Below, piece by piece: positions 39,100 to 47,395 of a stretch of 64,000 bases of DNA; positions within the stretch are counted from its first letter, which is position 1; each line of letters starts with the position of its first letter. The notes beneath the pieces were generated by a model that did not search any database, was not told where the DNA came from, and saw only the letters and a list, made by a program, of their open reading frames with translations. The position numbers and the translations under genes are program-made. The stretch comes from an alpha proteobacterium BAL199 (GTDB lineage: Bacteria > Pseudomonadota > Alphaproteobacteria > Thalassobaculales > Thalassobaculaceae). The stretch covers positions 1 through 64,000 of the forward strand of contig ABHC01000018.1 of assembly GCA_000171835.1 (NCBI GenBank). The letters are read 5' to 3'.

Positions 39100-40400
39100 G
39101 CGACGTCAGCAAGCCCCGCACCGGCGGTCAGACCGAAGCGCGCGGCCAGGCGGTTCAAGCCGGCGTCATGCCCGAAGGCGGTGCGCACCCGATCGCGGCC
39201 AGCGCTCCCCAGCGCCGCCCGGCGGCTTGGATCGGACGCCAATTCGCTCAGGGCGGCCGCCAAAGCCATGGGATCCTGAGGCGGGACCAGCACGCCGGTC
39301 GCACCGTCGTCGATCAGTTCCGGGATTGCCGACACCCGGGTCGCCACGGTGGCCAGCCCGGACGCCTGCGCCTCCATCAGCACGTTCGGCAGGCCGTCGC
39401 GGTCGCCATCCCCGGCGATTTTGCTGGCCAGCACGAACAGATCGGCGTCGGCCAGGGCCGCCAGCACCGCCGCCCGTGGCTGAGCGCCGCGCCAGGTGAT
39501 CCGGTCGCCGATGCCGAGGCGACGGGCCTGATTTCGCAGAGTGTCCTTCAGCGCACCGCCGCCGATGTGGACAAATCGCCAGTGCAGATCGGACGGCAAC
39601 GCGGCCAGCGCGGCCAGAAGGTCATCGTACCCCTTCTTCACCACCGCCCGGCCGATCGACACGATGATCACGGGAGCGTCGGCACGGCTGCCGTCGCGCG
39701 CCGGTCGCGGCTGCGGCGTCGGAAAATCGGCGAGGTCCAGGCCGTGATACAGCAGGTCCACCCGCTCCCGATCCGGCGCGAGTGCTGCCAAGTGCTCGCA
39801 TCCGACGGCGGTGCAGGTGACCGCCCACGCTACGTCGGCCAGTTTCTCGCGCTTCTCCCAGTCGGGCGTGGTCCAGATGTCCTTGGCGTGAGCCGACGCC
39901 GACCAGCTTCGCCCGGTGATCAGCGCAGCGTAGCGCGCGACCGAGGACGGCGTGTGCAGGAAGTGGGCGTACAGATGCCCGACGGCCGGGTCCAATTCGG
40001 CGGCCAGGACGCATGCCTGACCGAAACGCCGGATCCGGTTGGGGGTCGGGTCACGCAGCAGGTCACGCCACCAAGTTGCCAGCGCCGAACCGTATCCGGG
40101 CAGGCGTCGAACCGACCACCAGCCGCGCAGCACCCGCAATGGCTCCTGATACAGGTACTCCGGCAAGTAGCTGACCGGGGCCGTGATGGCCTCATGGACC
40201 GGGTGCATGCTGCGATCGGTCGGATGGCGCAGTGCCACGATCCGAAAATCCAACCCGCGGCGCTGCAGGCCGAGCAGTTCCTGAGCAATGAACGTCTCGG
40301 ACAGCCGGGGGTAACCCTTCAGGATCACCGCTACCGGTCCGGGCGTGACACGCCGGCGCAGCGCGGCTGCCGACGCGGGAGCCCCCGCCGACGCGTTCAC
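39096..40400 (-). CDS. Glycosyltransferase family 4 protein
   Basis: 434 residues. N-terminal VAVILKGYPRLSETFIAQEL resembles exopolysaccharide transferases of the colanic-acid WcaL type. The C-terminal half has IIVSIGRAVVKKGYDDLLAAL, FVHIGGGALKDTLRNQARR, DGLPNVLMEAQASGLATVAT and the ATGVLVPPQDPMALA motif. Probably adds a sugar to a lipid-linked intermediate. Coupled by ATGA overlaps to the genes on both sides. Confidence 0.92.
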   Translation of the reverse strand: MNASAGAPASAAALRRRVTPGPVAVILKGYPRLSETFIAQELLGLQRRGLDFRIVALRHPTDRSMHPVHEAITAPVSYLPEYLYQEPLRVLRGWWSVRRLPGYGSALATWWRDLLRDPTPNRIRRFGQACVLAAELDPAVGHLYAHFLHTPSSVARYAALITGRSWSASAHAKDIWTTPDWEKREKLADVAWAVTCTAVGCEHLAALAPDRERVDLLYHGLDLADFPTPQPRPARDGSRADAPVIIVSIGRAVVKKGYDDLLAALAALPSDLHWRFVHIGGGALKDTLRNQARRLGIGDRITWRGAQPRAAVLAALADADLFVLASKIAGDGDRDGLPNVLMEAQASGLATVATRVSAIPELIDDGATGVLVPPQDPMALAAALSELASDPSRRAALGSAGRDRVRTAFGHDAGLNRLAARFGLTAGAGLADVA

Positions 40401-41626
40401 GCCGGTTGGCGGAACGGCACGACCGGACGCGCCGCCCGCGCCTTGACCCAGCGATCGACCAGTTGCGCCACCCGGTCCAATCCATCCAGCAGCGGCAGTC
40501 CCGTCGCTTCGGACGGCAGCTTCTGGGCCGGCAAGCGACGCAGCGCCTCGGCCATCGCCTTCGGGTCGCGGTCACCGTCCTCGACCATCACGCTGAGCAG
40601 GCCCAGTTCCTCAGCCCGCTTGGCCCGGATGTACTGCTCAAGCCGCGGTTCGGTCCGAGGGACGATGATCGCCCGTTTATCGAACGAAAGGATCTCACAG
40701 AAGGTGTTGTAGCCGCCCATCGCCACGATTGCTGCACACCGCGACATCAGCGCCTCGATCCGGGAATCGAAGGTGATGACGTGCACCCGATCGAGCCGCT
40801 CGGCTCGCTCCATCAGTTCGTTCTGCTGCTCATGCGGCATGAACGGACCAAGCACCATCAGGACCGGATAGGGCAGTTGGGAATCTTCTTCATACGCCCG
40901 CAGCACCCAGTCCATCATCGGCTCACCGTCCCCGCCACCACCCGCGGTCACCAGCAGATACGGCTCGTCGCCAAACGGAATGACCGGCGCGGGCGTAGTG
41001 ACCTTGGAGGCATGACGGCGCAAATAGCCGGTATAACGGGTCTTCAGTCGGACCGAGGCCGGAATCTCCACGCCGTCGAACGGGTCGCAGACCTCTTTCA
41101 CGCCATACACCCAGATCTCGTCGTAGAGGTCCTGCAATGCCGGCAGAACCTTCTTGCGCTCCCATTCCGGGACCAGCAGTTCCGGCTCGTCCATCACGTC
41201 GCGCAGGCCGAGGATCAGCGGGGTGCCCCGCGCCTTCAGCATTTCCAGCGTGTCCTTCACCTCGCCACGCAAGCCCCAGGGCTCCTTGTCGACGATGAAC
41301 ACGTCCGGGTCGAAGTACTCCGCGGTGTGCTTGATGATGGCGGCGCGCAACTGCACCGTCTCCTCGATGTCCATGTGCAGGGACAGCGAGGTGTAGTCGC
41401 CGTTGCGCAGCTTGATGACGCCGGGAATCCGCACGAAGTCGACACGCGTGCGGAAATCGAAGCTGCCGATGATCGGCGAACCCGACAGGATCAGCACGCT
41501 GATCTCGGGGTCGGCTTCGACAAGCGCATGCGCGATCGCACGGCACCGGCGAAGATGGCCAAGGCCGAGCGTGTCATGGCTGTACATCAAGACACGCGCT
41601 GGCGTCCGACGTTTGGGATGAGTCAT
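40397..41626 (-). CDS. Glycosyltransferase, MurG-like GT-B fold
   Basis: 409 residues; the first gene of the long minus-strand operon, with GAGGACG upstream of the ATG at 41626. N-terminal VLMYSHDTLGLGHLRRCRAI and C-terminal YLLVTAGGGGDGEPMMDWVL, then IVAMGGYNTFCEILSFDKRAIIVP, are the GT28-like donor site. DVFIVDKEPWGLRGEVKDTL in the N-half is a conserved block of this subfamily. Homologous in layout to the 36204 gene. Confidence 0.9.
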   Translation of the reverse strand: MTHPKRRTPARVLMYSHDTLGLGHLRRCRAIAHALVEADPEISVLILSGSPIIGSFDFRTRVDFVRIPGVIKLRNGDYTSLSLHMDIEETVQLRAAIIKHTAEYFDPDVFIVDKEPWGLRGEVKDTLEMLKARGTPLILGLRDVMDEPELLVPEWERKKVLPALQDLYDEIWVYGVKEVCDPFDGVEIPASVRLKTRYTGYLRRHASKVTTPAPVIPFGDEPYLLVTAGGGGDGEPMMDWVLRAYEEDSQLPYPVLMVLGPFMPHEQQNELMERAERLDRVHVITFDSRIEALMSRCAAIVAMGGYNTFCEILSFDKRAIIVPRTEPRLEQYIRAKRAEELGLLSVMVEDGDRDPKAMAEALRRLPAQKLPSEATGLPLLDGLDRVAQLVDRWVKARAARPVVPFRQPA

Positions 41627-41803
41627 CGGCGTCCTCGCGACCGTTGCCGGAATTCACGACGATCGGCTGCGATCCCCCGCGAGCCGACTATGCCACAATG
41701 ACTGTGCTCCGGAAATGGTAACCTTTTCAGGCGTTGCGATGTTGAACGGTGCTACAAACATCCTCAAACTCGATCTGCATCCACAGTCGCCGGACCGACC
41801 GTC
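41627..41803. promoter_or_regulatory. Divergent promoter region of the glycan cluster
   Basis: A 177-bp gap separates the minus-strand glycosyltransferase operon from the plus-strand ABC/cNMP/methyltransferase genes. It is less GC-rich than its surroundings (for example GGAAATGGTAACCTTTTCAG around 41711-41730) and must hold both promoters. No clear -35/-10 pair or operator was picked out by eye. Confidence 0.5.
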
Positions 41804-44461
41804 ATGGAACCGACTATCTACCGGTTCATCTTCCGTCACAGCAAGCGCGAGCAGATCGTTCTGCTGATCATGACGGCGTTGTCGTTCCCATTTCTCTACT
41901 ACTCACTCGATCTGCCGAAAAAAATCATCAACGAAGCGCTGGGCGCCAAGGGAAAGGCTGCATTCCCGACCAATTGGCTCGGGTTCGAGTTCGACCAGTT
42001 GGAGTACCTCTGGACCCTGTCCGGCGTGTTCCTGGCGTTGGTGTGAATCAACGGCGCGTTCAAATACGTCATCAACGTCTATCGCGGCCAGCTGGGCGAG
42101 CGGATGCTGCGCCGGCTGCGCTTCGACCTGTACGCCCGCATCCTTCGGTTTCCGCTGGGCAGATTCCGGCGGATGAGCCAGGGCGAGATCATTCCGATGG
42201 TCACCGCCGAGGTCGAGCCGCTCGGCGGCTTCATCGGCGACTCGATCTCGCTGCCGGCATTCCAGGGCGGCACGCTGATCACGATCCTCGCCTTCATGTT
42301 CATTCAGGACCCGATACTCGGACTCGCGGCGATCTCGCTGTATCCGATCCAGGGCTACGTGATCCCAAAGCTGCAACGCCAAGTGAACCTGCTCGGCAAG
42401 GAGCGGGTCCGTACCGTCCGCACCATGTCGGACAAGATCGGGGAGACCGTCTCGGGGGTGCTGGAGGTTCACGCCAACGACAACGCCAGGCTGATGCTGG
42501 CGCGTTTCGCGGAGCGGCTGAACCGGATCTACGACATCCGATTCGAGATCTATAAGAAAAAATTCTTCATCAAGTTCCTGAACAACTTTCTGGCCCAGCT
42601 GACGCCGTTCTTCTTCTATTCGATCGGCGGGTACCTGGTGATCCGCGGCGAGCTGTCGATTGGCGCCATGGTGGCCGTCCTGGCGGCGTACAAGGATCTC
42701 TCCGCCCCGTGGAAAGAATTGCTCGGCTACTACGAGCGCAAGGAAGACGCGCGGATCAAGTACGAGCAGGTGATCGAGCAGTTCGATCCACCGACGATCA
42801 TGGATCCGGCGCTTCAGACCGGTGACGCGGACGCCGGTCCGGCCGAATCGGCTGGAATCCGCTCGTCAAACCTCGGTTGGATCGACGACGACGGCGAGAT
42901 GCAGGTCGAAGGTATCAGCATCAAGATCGAGCCGGGCGAGCGGGTGGCCTTGCTGGGCCCGCCGAACGGCGGCAAAGAGGCGCTGGGCCTGCTGCTCGCG
43001 CGGCTGGTCCTGCCGACCAGCGGCAACCTCAATTTCGGCGATCGGGACATGACCGTCCTGCCCGAGGCGGTCACCGGTCGACGCCTTGGCTATGTGGGAC
43101 CGGCGGCGTTCGCGTTCTCCACATCGATCCGCGAGAACCTGCTGATCGGGGCCATGCATCGACCGTTGATCGAGGCCGAACGTGACGCAGCGGCACAAGC
43201 GGTTGCGAAGCGTGCGGCCGAGAACGCGGCTATAGCCGGCAACTCGACCGACGATCCGCACGCCGACTGGGTGGACTATGCTGCGATCGGTGTTGACGAC
43301 GCCGGTGGCCTGTCGAAGCGGCTGGTTGAGCTGCTCGATGTCGTCGATCTGTGGGACGACTGTTATCAGCTCGGGCTGCGCGGCACGCTCGACCCGCAAA
43401 AGCGGCCGGACATCGCCGAGCGCATCCTGGATGCCCGCCGCAGCTTCGCCGACCGTCTCGCCGGGGATCCCTCACTCGCTGAACTGGTCGAGCCGTTTGC
43501 CGCCGACCGCTACAACTCCAATGCGTCGGTTGCCGAGAACCTGCTGTTCGGCACGCCGGTCGACGGCACGTTCGCCAGCGATTCCATAGCCGCCAGTCCG
43601 TACGTCCGCCAGATCCTGGGCACCGTCGGTCTGACCGACGATTTCCTGACGATGGGCCGGGACATGGCGGCCACCATGGTCGAACTGTTTGCCGATCTGC
43701 CGGCCGACCATGAGTTCTTCTCTCAGTTCAGCTTCATTTCACCGGACGACCTGCCGGAGTTCCAGGCGCTGGTTACCCGGGTCGATCGCAGTGGGGTCGG
43801 CGGCCTGTCGGAGGATGACCGCAGCCGGTTGCTGTCGTTGCCCTTCAAGCTGATCGCCGCACGCCATCGGCTCGGTTTGCTCGATGATGCGATGAAACTT
43901 CGGATCCTGGAGGCCCGCAGGGCGTTCGCCGAGAATCTGCCATCGGAAATGGCCAACGCGGTCGCCTTCTTCACGGCCGACACCTACAACGCGGCCGCCT
44001 CGGTCCAGGACAACTTCCTGTTCGGCAAGATCGCCTACGGACAGGCCGACGCGCCGGCCCGGGTCGGCAAGGTGATCGCCGAAGTCCTTGAGAGCCTCGA
44101 TCTGCGCGCGACCGTGATCGAGGTCGGGCTGGACTTCGAAGTCGGTATCGGAGGTTCACGGTTGAGTGCGGCACAACGCCAGAAGATCGGAATTGCCCGC
44201 ATGCTGCTGCGCCGACCCGACATCTGCGTGTTCAACGACGCGGTGGGCAGCATCGAATCGGCTGCCCAGAACCGGGTGATCGACCGGGTTCTCGCCGAGA
44301 CCGAGGGACGAACGGTGATCTGGTCACTGCAACATCCCGACCTGGCCCGTCGGTTCCAGCGGGTCCTGGTGTTGCGCGGCGGTCGGGTGGTGGAAGATGG
44401 CGCGCCCGACAGCCTCGACCGCAGCGGTACCGAATTCCACACCATGGCAGCTGGGAGCTGA
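41804..44461 (+). pseudogene. ABC-exporter-like protein with degenerate, expanded ATPase; in-frame TGA
   Basis: An 885-residue frame broken only by TGA at 42044-42046 (codon 81); the same frame continues at once with INGAFKYVINVYRGQLGERM, clearly the rest of the same membrane domain. Residues 1-330 form an ABC exporter membrane domain. The ATPase part is odd: the Walker A-like loop is GPPNGGKEA (codons 385-393, Glu for Ser/Thr), the signature LSAAQ (787-791) replaces LSGGQ, and the Walker B position reads CVFND (Asn/Asp for Asp/Glu, 808-812); the H-loop His is kept (SLQHP, 844). About 340 extra residues between Q-loop and signature contain two related modules. The TGA may be a real nonsense mutation or a sequencing error. 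Confidence 0.8.
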
Positions 44462-44479
44462 CCGGGAGAGACGCGAACG

Positions 44480-44938
44480 ATGAGCATCAATCAGGAAGTT
44501 GAACTTCTGCGGAACATTCCGCTGTTCGCCAAGATCGAGCCGGCCAAGCTGAAACTGCTTGCGTTCACTTCGGAGCGTCTCACCTACCAGCCGGAGCAGA
44601 CGCTGTGTCACCAGGGAGATATTGGGGATGCGGCGTACATCATCATCGACGGCGAGGCGGTGGTTCGCATCGGCACGTCTGCAGGAGAGATCGAGGTCGC
44701 ACGGCTTGGAAAGGGCGATGTCGTCGGCGAGATCGCGATCCTGTGCGATGTGCCCCGCACCGCCACCGTCCTGGCGGTCGACCGGGTGACGGTCCTCAAG
44801 ATCACCAAGGAGCTGTTCTTCCGATTGGTCAACGAGTTCCCGCAGATCGCCATCGAGATCATGCGCGAACTCGCGGCGCGACTGGAGCGGACGAACGCGC
44901 AGCTCCGGGACGCGGTCAGCCGCAACGGCACCACCTGA
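44480..44938 (+). CDS. Cyclic nucleotide-binding domain protein (single domain)
   Basis: 152 residues: only a Crp-like cNMP-binding beta barrel (LRNIPLFAKIEPAKLKLLAF, AYIIIDGEAVVRIG, GKGDVVGEIAILCDVPRTAT) and the C-helix region, with no DNA-binding domain. The phosphate-binding cassette matches G-E-x-A-x(6)-R-T-A, consistent with cyclic nucleotide binding. It starts 18 bases after the ABC gene with GGGAGAG upstream. It probably serves as a regulatory subunit for the ABC protein or a neighbour. Confidence 0.9.
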   Translation: MSINQEVELLRNIPLFAKIEPAKLKLLAFTSERLTYQPEQTLCHQGDIGDAAYIIIDGEAVVRIGTSAGEIEVARLGKGDVVGEIAILCDVPRTATVLAVDRVTVLKITKELFFRLVNEFPQIAIEIMRELAARLERTNAQLRDAVSRNGTT

Positions 44939-44964
44939 ACCGTCTTGAAATCGAAGGTAAATTC

Positions 44965-45456
44965 ATGAGTCGATTGGACAGCGCGATCCGCCGTCTGCAG
45001 GCCCAGAAGGCCGCGCTGGAGGATGCGGCGCGGCGGACAGCCGGCCTGCGCGGTTTGGTGCTGGAGTTCGGACTGGGCAATGGCCGCACCTACGACCATC
45101 TGCGCACGATTCTGTCCAACCGGCGGATCGTGGTGTTCGATCGTCAGGTCGCGGCCCATCCGGACTGCATCCCGCCGGACGAGGACCTGTATCTCGGCGA
45201 CCTGTTTAAGACATTGCCGCGAGCCATTGCCGAACTTGGCCGCAGCGCGGTCATCGCTCATCTCGACATCGGCACCGGCAACAAGGACCAGAGCGTCGCA
45301 CTGGTCACCCGAGCGGCGCCGATGATTGCCGACCTGCTGGCCAGTGGGGCCATCCTGGTCAGCGATCAACCGATTGAAAGCATCGCAGGCCTGATCCCAC
45401 TTCCGTTGCCCGACGGAATCGCCGACGGGCGTATTCACATGCTGCAGCGGACCTGA
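44965..45456 (+). CDS. Small class I SAM-methyltransferase-like protein
   Basis: 163 residues from the ATG at 44965 (GAAGGT upstream), 26 bases after the cNMP gene. After a coiled-coil-like start (RLDSAIRRLQAQKAALEDAA) comes LVLEFGLGNGRTYDHLR, a motif I-like loop, then RIVVFDRQVAAHP (motif II) and AVIAHLDIGTGNKDQSV. The core is short for a methyltransferase, so it may lack a substrate lid or act only as a partner. Third gene of the plus-strand unit. Confidence 0.8.
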   Translation: MSRLDSAIRRLQAQKAALEDAARRTAGLRGLVLEFGLGNGRTYDHLRTILSNRRIVVFDRQVAAHPDCIPPDEDLYLGDLFKTLPRAIAELGRSAVIAHLDIGTGNKDQSVALVTRAAPMIADLLASGAILVSDQPIESIAGLIPLPLPDGIADGRIHMLQRT

Positions 45457-45465
45457 ACGTCCGGG

Positions 45466-46260
45466 TCAGGACAGATCGAGGTCGACGATCACCGGAACAT
45501 GGTCCGAGGCCTTCTCCCAACCGCGCGCCTCGCGAAGTACCGACGCGGCGCGCACCGTACCGGCCAGGGGCGGTGTCACCCAGACATGGTCGAGACGCCG
45601 GCCGCGATTCGATTCGTCCCAGTCGCGGGCTCGATAGCTCCACCACGTATACAGGCTCTGTTCCGGTGGAATGCGCTGGCGCACCGCATCGACCCAGCCG
45701 AGATCGGCCTGCAGCGCGCCGAGCGCCTCGACCTCGACCGGCGTGTGGCTGACGACGCCCAGCAATTGCTTGTGCGACCAGACGTCGGTTTGCAAAGGGG
45801 CGATGTTCAGATCACCGACCAGGATCATCGGCTGTTCGCGGGTGCGTTCTGCGGTGAACCACGCACGGCTCTCCGCCAGGAAGTCCAGCTTGTGCGCGAA
45901 TTTGGGGTTGACCGCCGGGTCCGGAACGTCGCCGCCGGCCGGAACGTAGAAGTTATGCAACTCGGGCCCGCCGGCGACCCGGACCGCAACGTGGCGGGCG
46001 TCGGCCTTGGCGCAGAAGTCGCATCGGTCGGTCTCCTCGATCGGCAGTCGCGAGACCACCGCCACACCGTTGTAGCCTTTCATGCCGGAAACCGCCTGGT
46101 GCGGGTACCCGGCCTCGGCGAACGCAGCCGCCGGGAATTGGTCGGCCATCGCCTTGGTTTCCTGGAGACACAGGACGTCCGGCTGAACCGCGGCGATCAA
46201 CTCGAGCGCCCGCGGCAACCGCAGGCGCACCGAGTTGATGTTCCAGGTGACGACCCGCAT
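45466..46260 (-). CDS. xth: Exodeoxyribonuclease III
   Basis: 264 residues. AP-endonuclease/EEP fold: VVTWNINSVRLRLPRALEL, LCLQETKAMADQFP with the metal-binding Glu, ILVGDLNIAPLQTDVW, YTWWSYRARDWDESNRG and RLDHVWVT and SDHVPVIVDL at the C-terminus. Repairs abasic sites and trims 3' blocks. One base separates it from the upstream fumarylacetoacetase-family gene on the same strand. Confidence 0.95.
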   Translation of the reverse strand: MRVVTWNINSVRLRLPRALELIAAVQPDVLCLQETKAMADQFPAAAFAEAGYPHQAVSGMKGYNGVAVVSRLPIEETDRCDFCAKADARHVAVRVAGGPELHNFYVPAGGDVPDPAVNPKFAHKLDFLAESRAWFTAERTREQPMILVGDLNIAPLQTDVWSHKQLLGVVSHTPVEVEALGALQADLGWVDAVRQRIPPEQSLYTWWSYRARDWDESNRGRRLDHVWVTPPLAGTVRAASVLREARGWEKASDHVPVIVDLDLS

Positions 46261-46261
46261 A

Positions 46262-46948
46262 TCAGGTGATCCGGACGTGCAGGTCGCTCAGCCCGTCGAC
46301 ATGGCCATGCAGGACATCGCCGCGGCCCACGGCGGCCACGCCTTCCGGGGTACCGCTGAAGATCAGATCCCCCGGATGCAATTCCACCAGGCCGGACAAA
46401 TAGCTGATGGTTTCCGACACCGACCAGATCAGCGCCTTGAGCGTCGATTGCTGCCGGCGCTTGCCGTTCACGTCGAGCCAGATCTCGCCGTCCTCGATCA
46501 GGCCGGTCGCGCTCACGGGATGCAGCGGGGCCAGCGGGGCCGACTTGTCAAACCCCTTGCCCATGTCCCAGGGCCGACCAAGCTTCTTGGCTTCGCCCTG
46601 GAGATCGCGCCGGGTCATATCGAGACCGACACCATATCCCCAGATCAGGTCGCTCGCCGCCGACACAGGTATGTCCCGACCGCCCTTGCCCAGCGCGACA
46701 ACCATTTCGATTTCGTGATGAAGATCGGATGTCGCCACCGGATAAGGCATGTCGGCCCCTCCGGTGACCAGGGCATCGGCCGGTTTCATGAAGAAGAACG
46801 GCGGTTCGCGGTCCGGGTCGTGGCCCATCTCACGGGCATGGGCAGCGTAATTTCGACCCACACAATAGACCCGACGCACCGGAAAACGGGCGTCGGATCC
46901 TGCAACGGGTGCGGCAGCTTGCGGTGCAGGATCGATTACGTATTTCAT
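46262..46948 (-). CDS. Fumarylacetoacetate hydrolase family protein
   Basis: 228 residues from the ATG at 46948; the upstream extension lies in low-GC intergenic DNA. FAH-fold motifs: VYCVGRNYAAHAREMG, PFFFMKPADALV, LHHEIEMVVALG with metal-binding Glu residues, GYGVGLDMTRRDLQ and DLIFSGTPEGVAAVGRGD. Members are acylpyruvases, oxaloacetate decarboxylases/tautomerases or related isomerases. The divergent TRAP transporter could import its substrate or a precursor. Confidence 0.92.
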   Translation of the reverse strand: MKYVIDPAPQAAAPVAGSDARFPVRRVYCVGRNYAAHAREMGHDPDREPPFFFMKPADALVTGGADMPYPVATSDLHHEIEMVVALGKGGRDIPVSAASDLIWGYGVGLDMTRRDLQGEAKKLGRPWDMGKGFDKSAPLAPLHPVSATGLIEDGEIWLDVNGKRRQQSTLKALIWSVSETISYLSGLVELHPGDLIFSGTPEGVAAVGRGDVLHGHVDGLSDLHVRIT

Positions 46949-47395
46949 TAGTTTCTCTCGCTTTTTTGGATCGTTATACTCGCCCGAACAGGCCTGCTGG
47001 CCGCCGACTGACCACCTTTGAACCGATGGTTTCACCGGCACTGGCCGGCATTTGAAAACGAAACCGGTCCACGGTCCAGTGCTCGAATGCGCCGAATGCC
47101 GTGTACCGCCTCGCGGACCAACCCTCACTCGGCGAACACCGCTGTCTAGACCGGCGTTGGACCTGAGGTCCAAGACTGTCCGAAGGTTCTCGGTCACCAG
47201 GGTCGTCAGTTAGGTCATAACCAAACGTTAGTCGTATAGTTTTCGTATGGTTATGTATAAGTTTTGAGTAAATCAAAACTAGCTCGTTGACACGGGAAGC
47301 GGCGGTTTTCATAGTCCTCGATATCCGCCGCCGAGCGAGAATCGCGAGCCCGTCTGAAGAACGGGGAGCGGAACATCATTGTGGGAGGATTCACC
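46949..47395. other. 447-bp divergent intergenic region, lower GC
   Basis: No convincing gene is seen between the FAH-family gene and the TRAP operon. The right half is markedly AT-richer than the window average and holds the operator-like repeats listed separately at 47216-47280. Open frames crossing it have atypical composition and no ribosome binding sites. Confidence 0.7.
47216..47280. promoter_or_regulatory. Operator-like repeats upstream of the TRAP operon
   Basis: CATAACCA (47216-47223) is inverted as TGGTTATG (47248-47255), extended by ACG/CGT after one mismatch; the half-sites are 32 bp apart centre to centre, about three helical turns. Between them CGTATAG and CGTATGG repeat directly at 11-bp spacing (47233, 47244). 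Next, AGTTTTGA-5-TCAAAACT forms a perfect palindrome at 47260-47280. A regulator of the transporter, the FAH gene or both probably binds here. Confidence 0.6.

Noticed and set aside
42044-42046. TGA as selenocysteine or reassigned codon
   Set aside because: All other genes here end normally with TGA, no selenoprotein context is seen, and the flanking residues are membrane helix, not a redox site.
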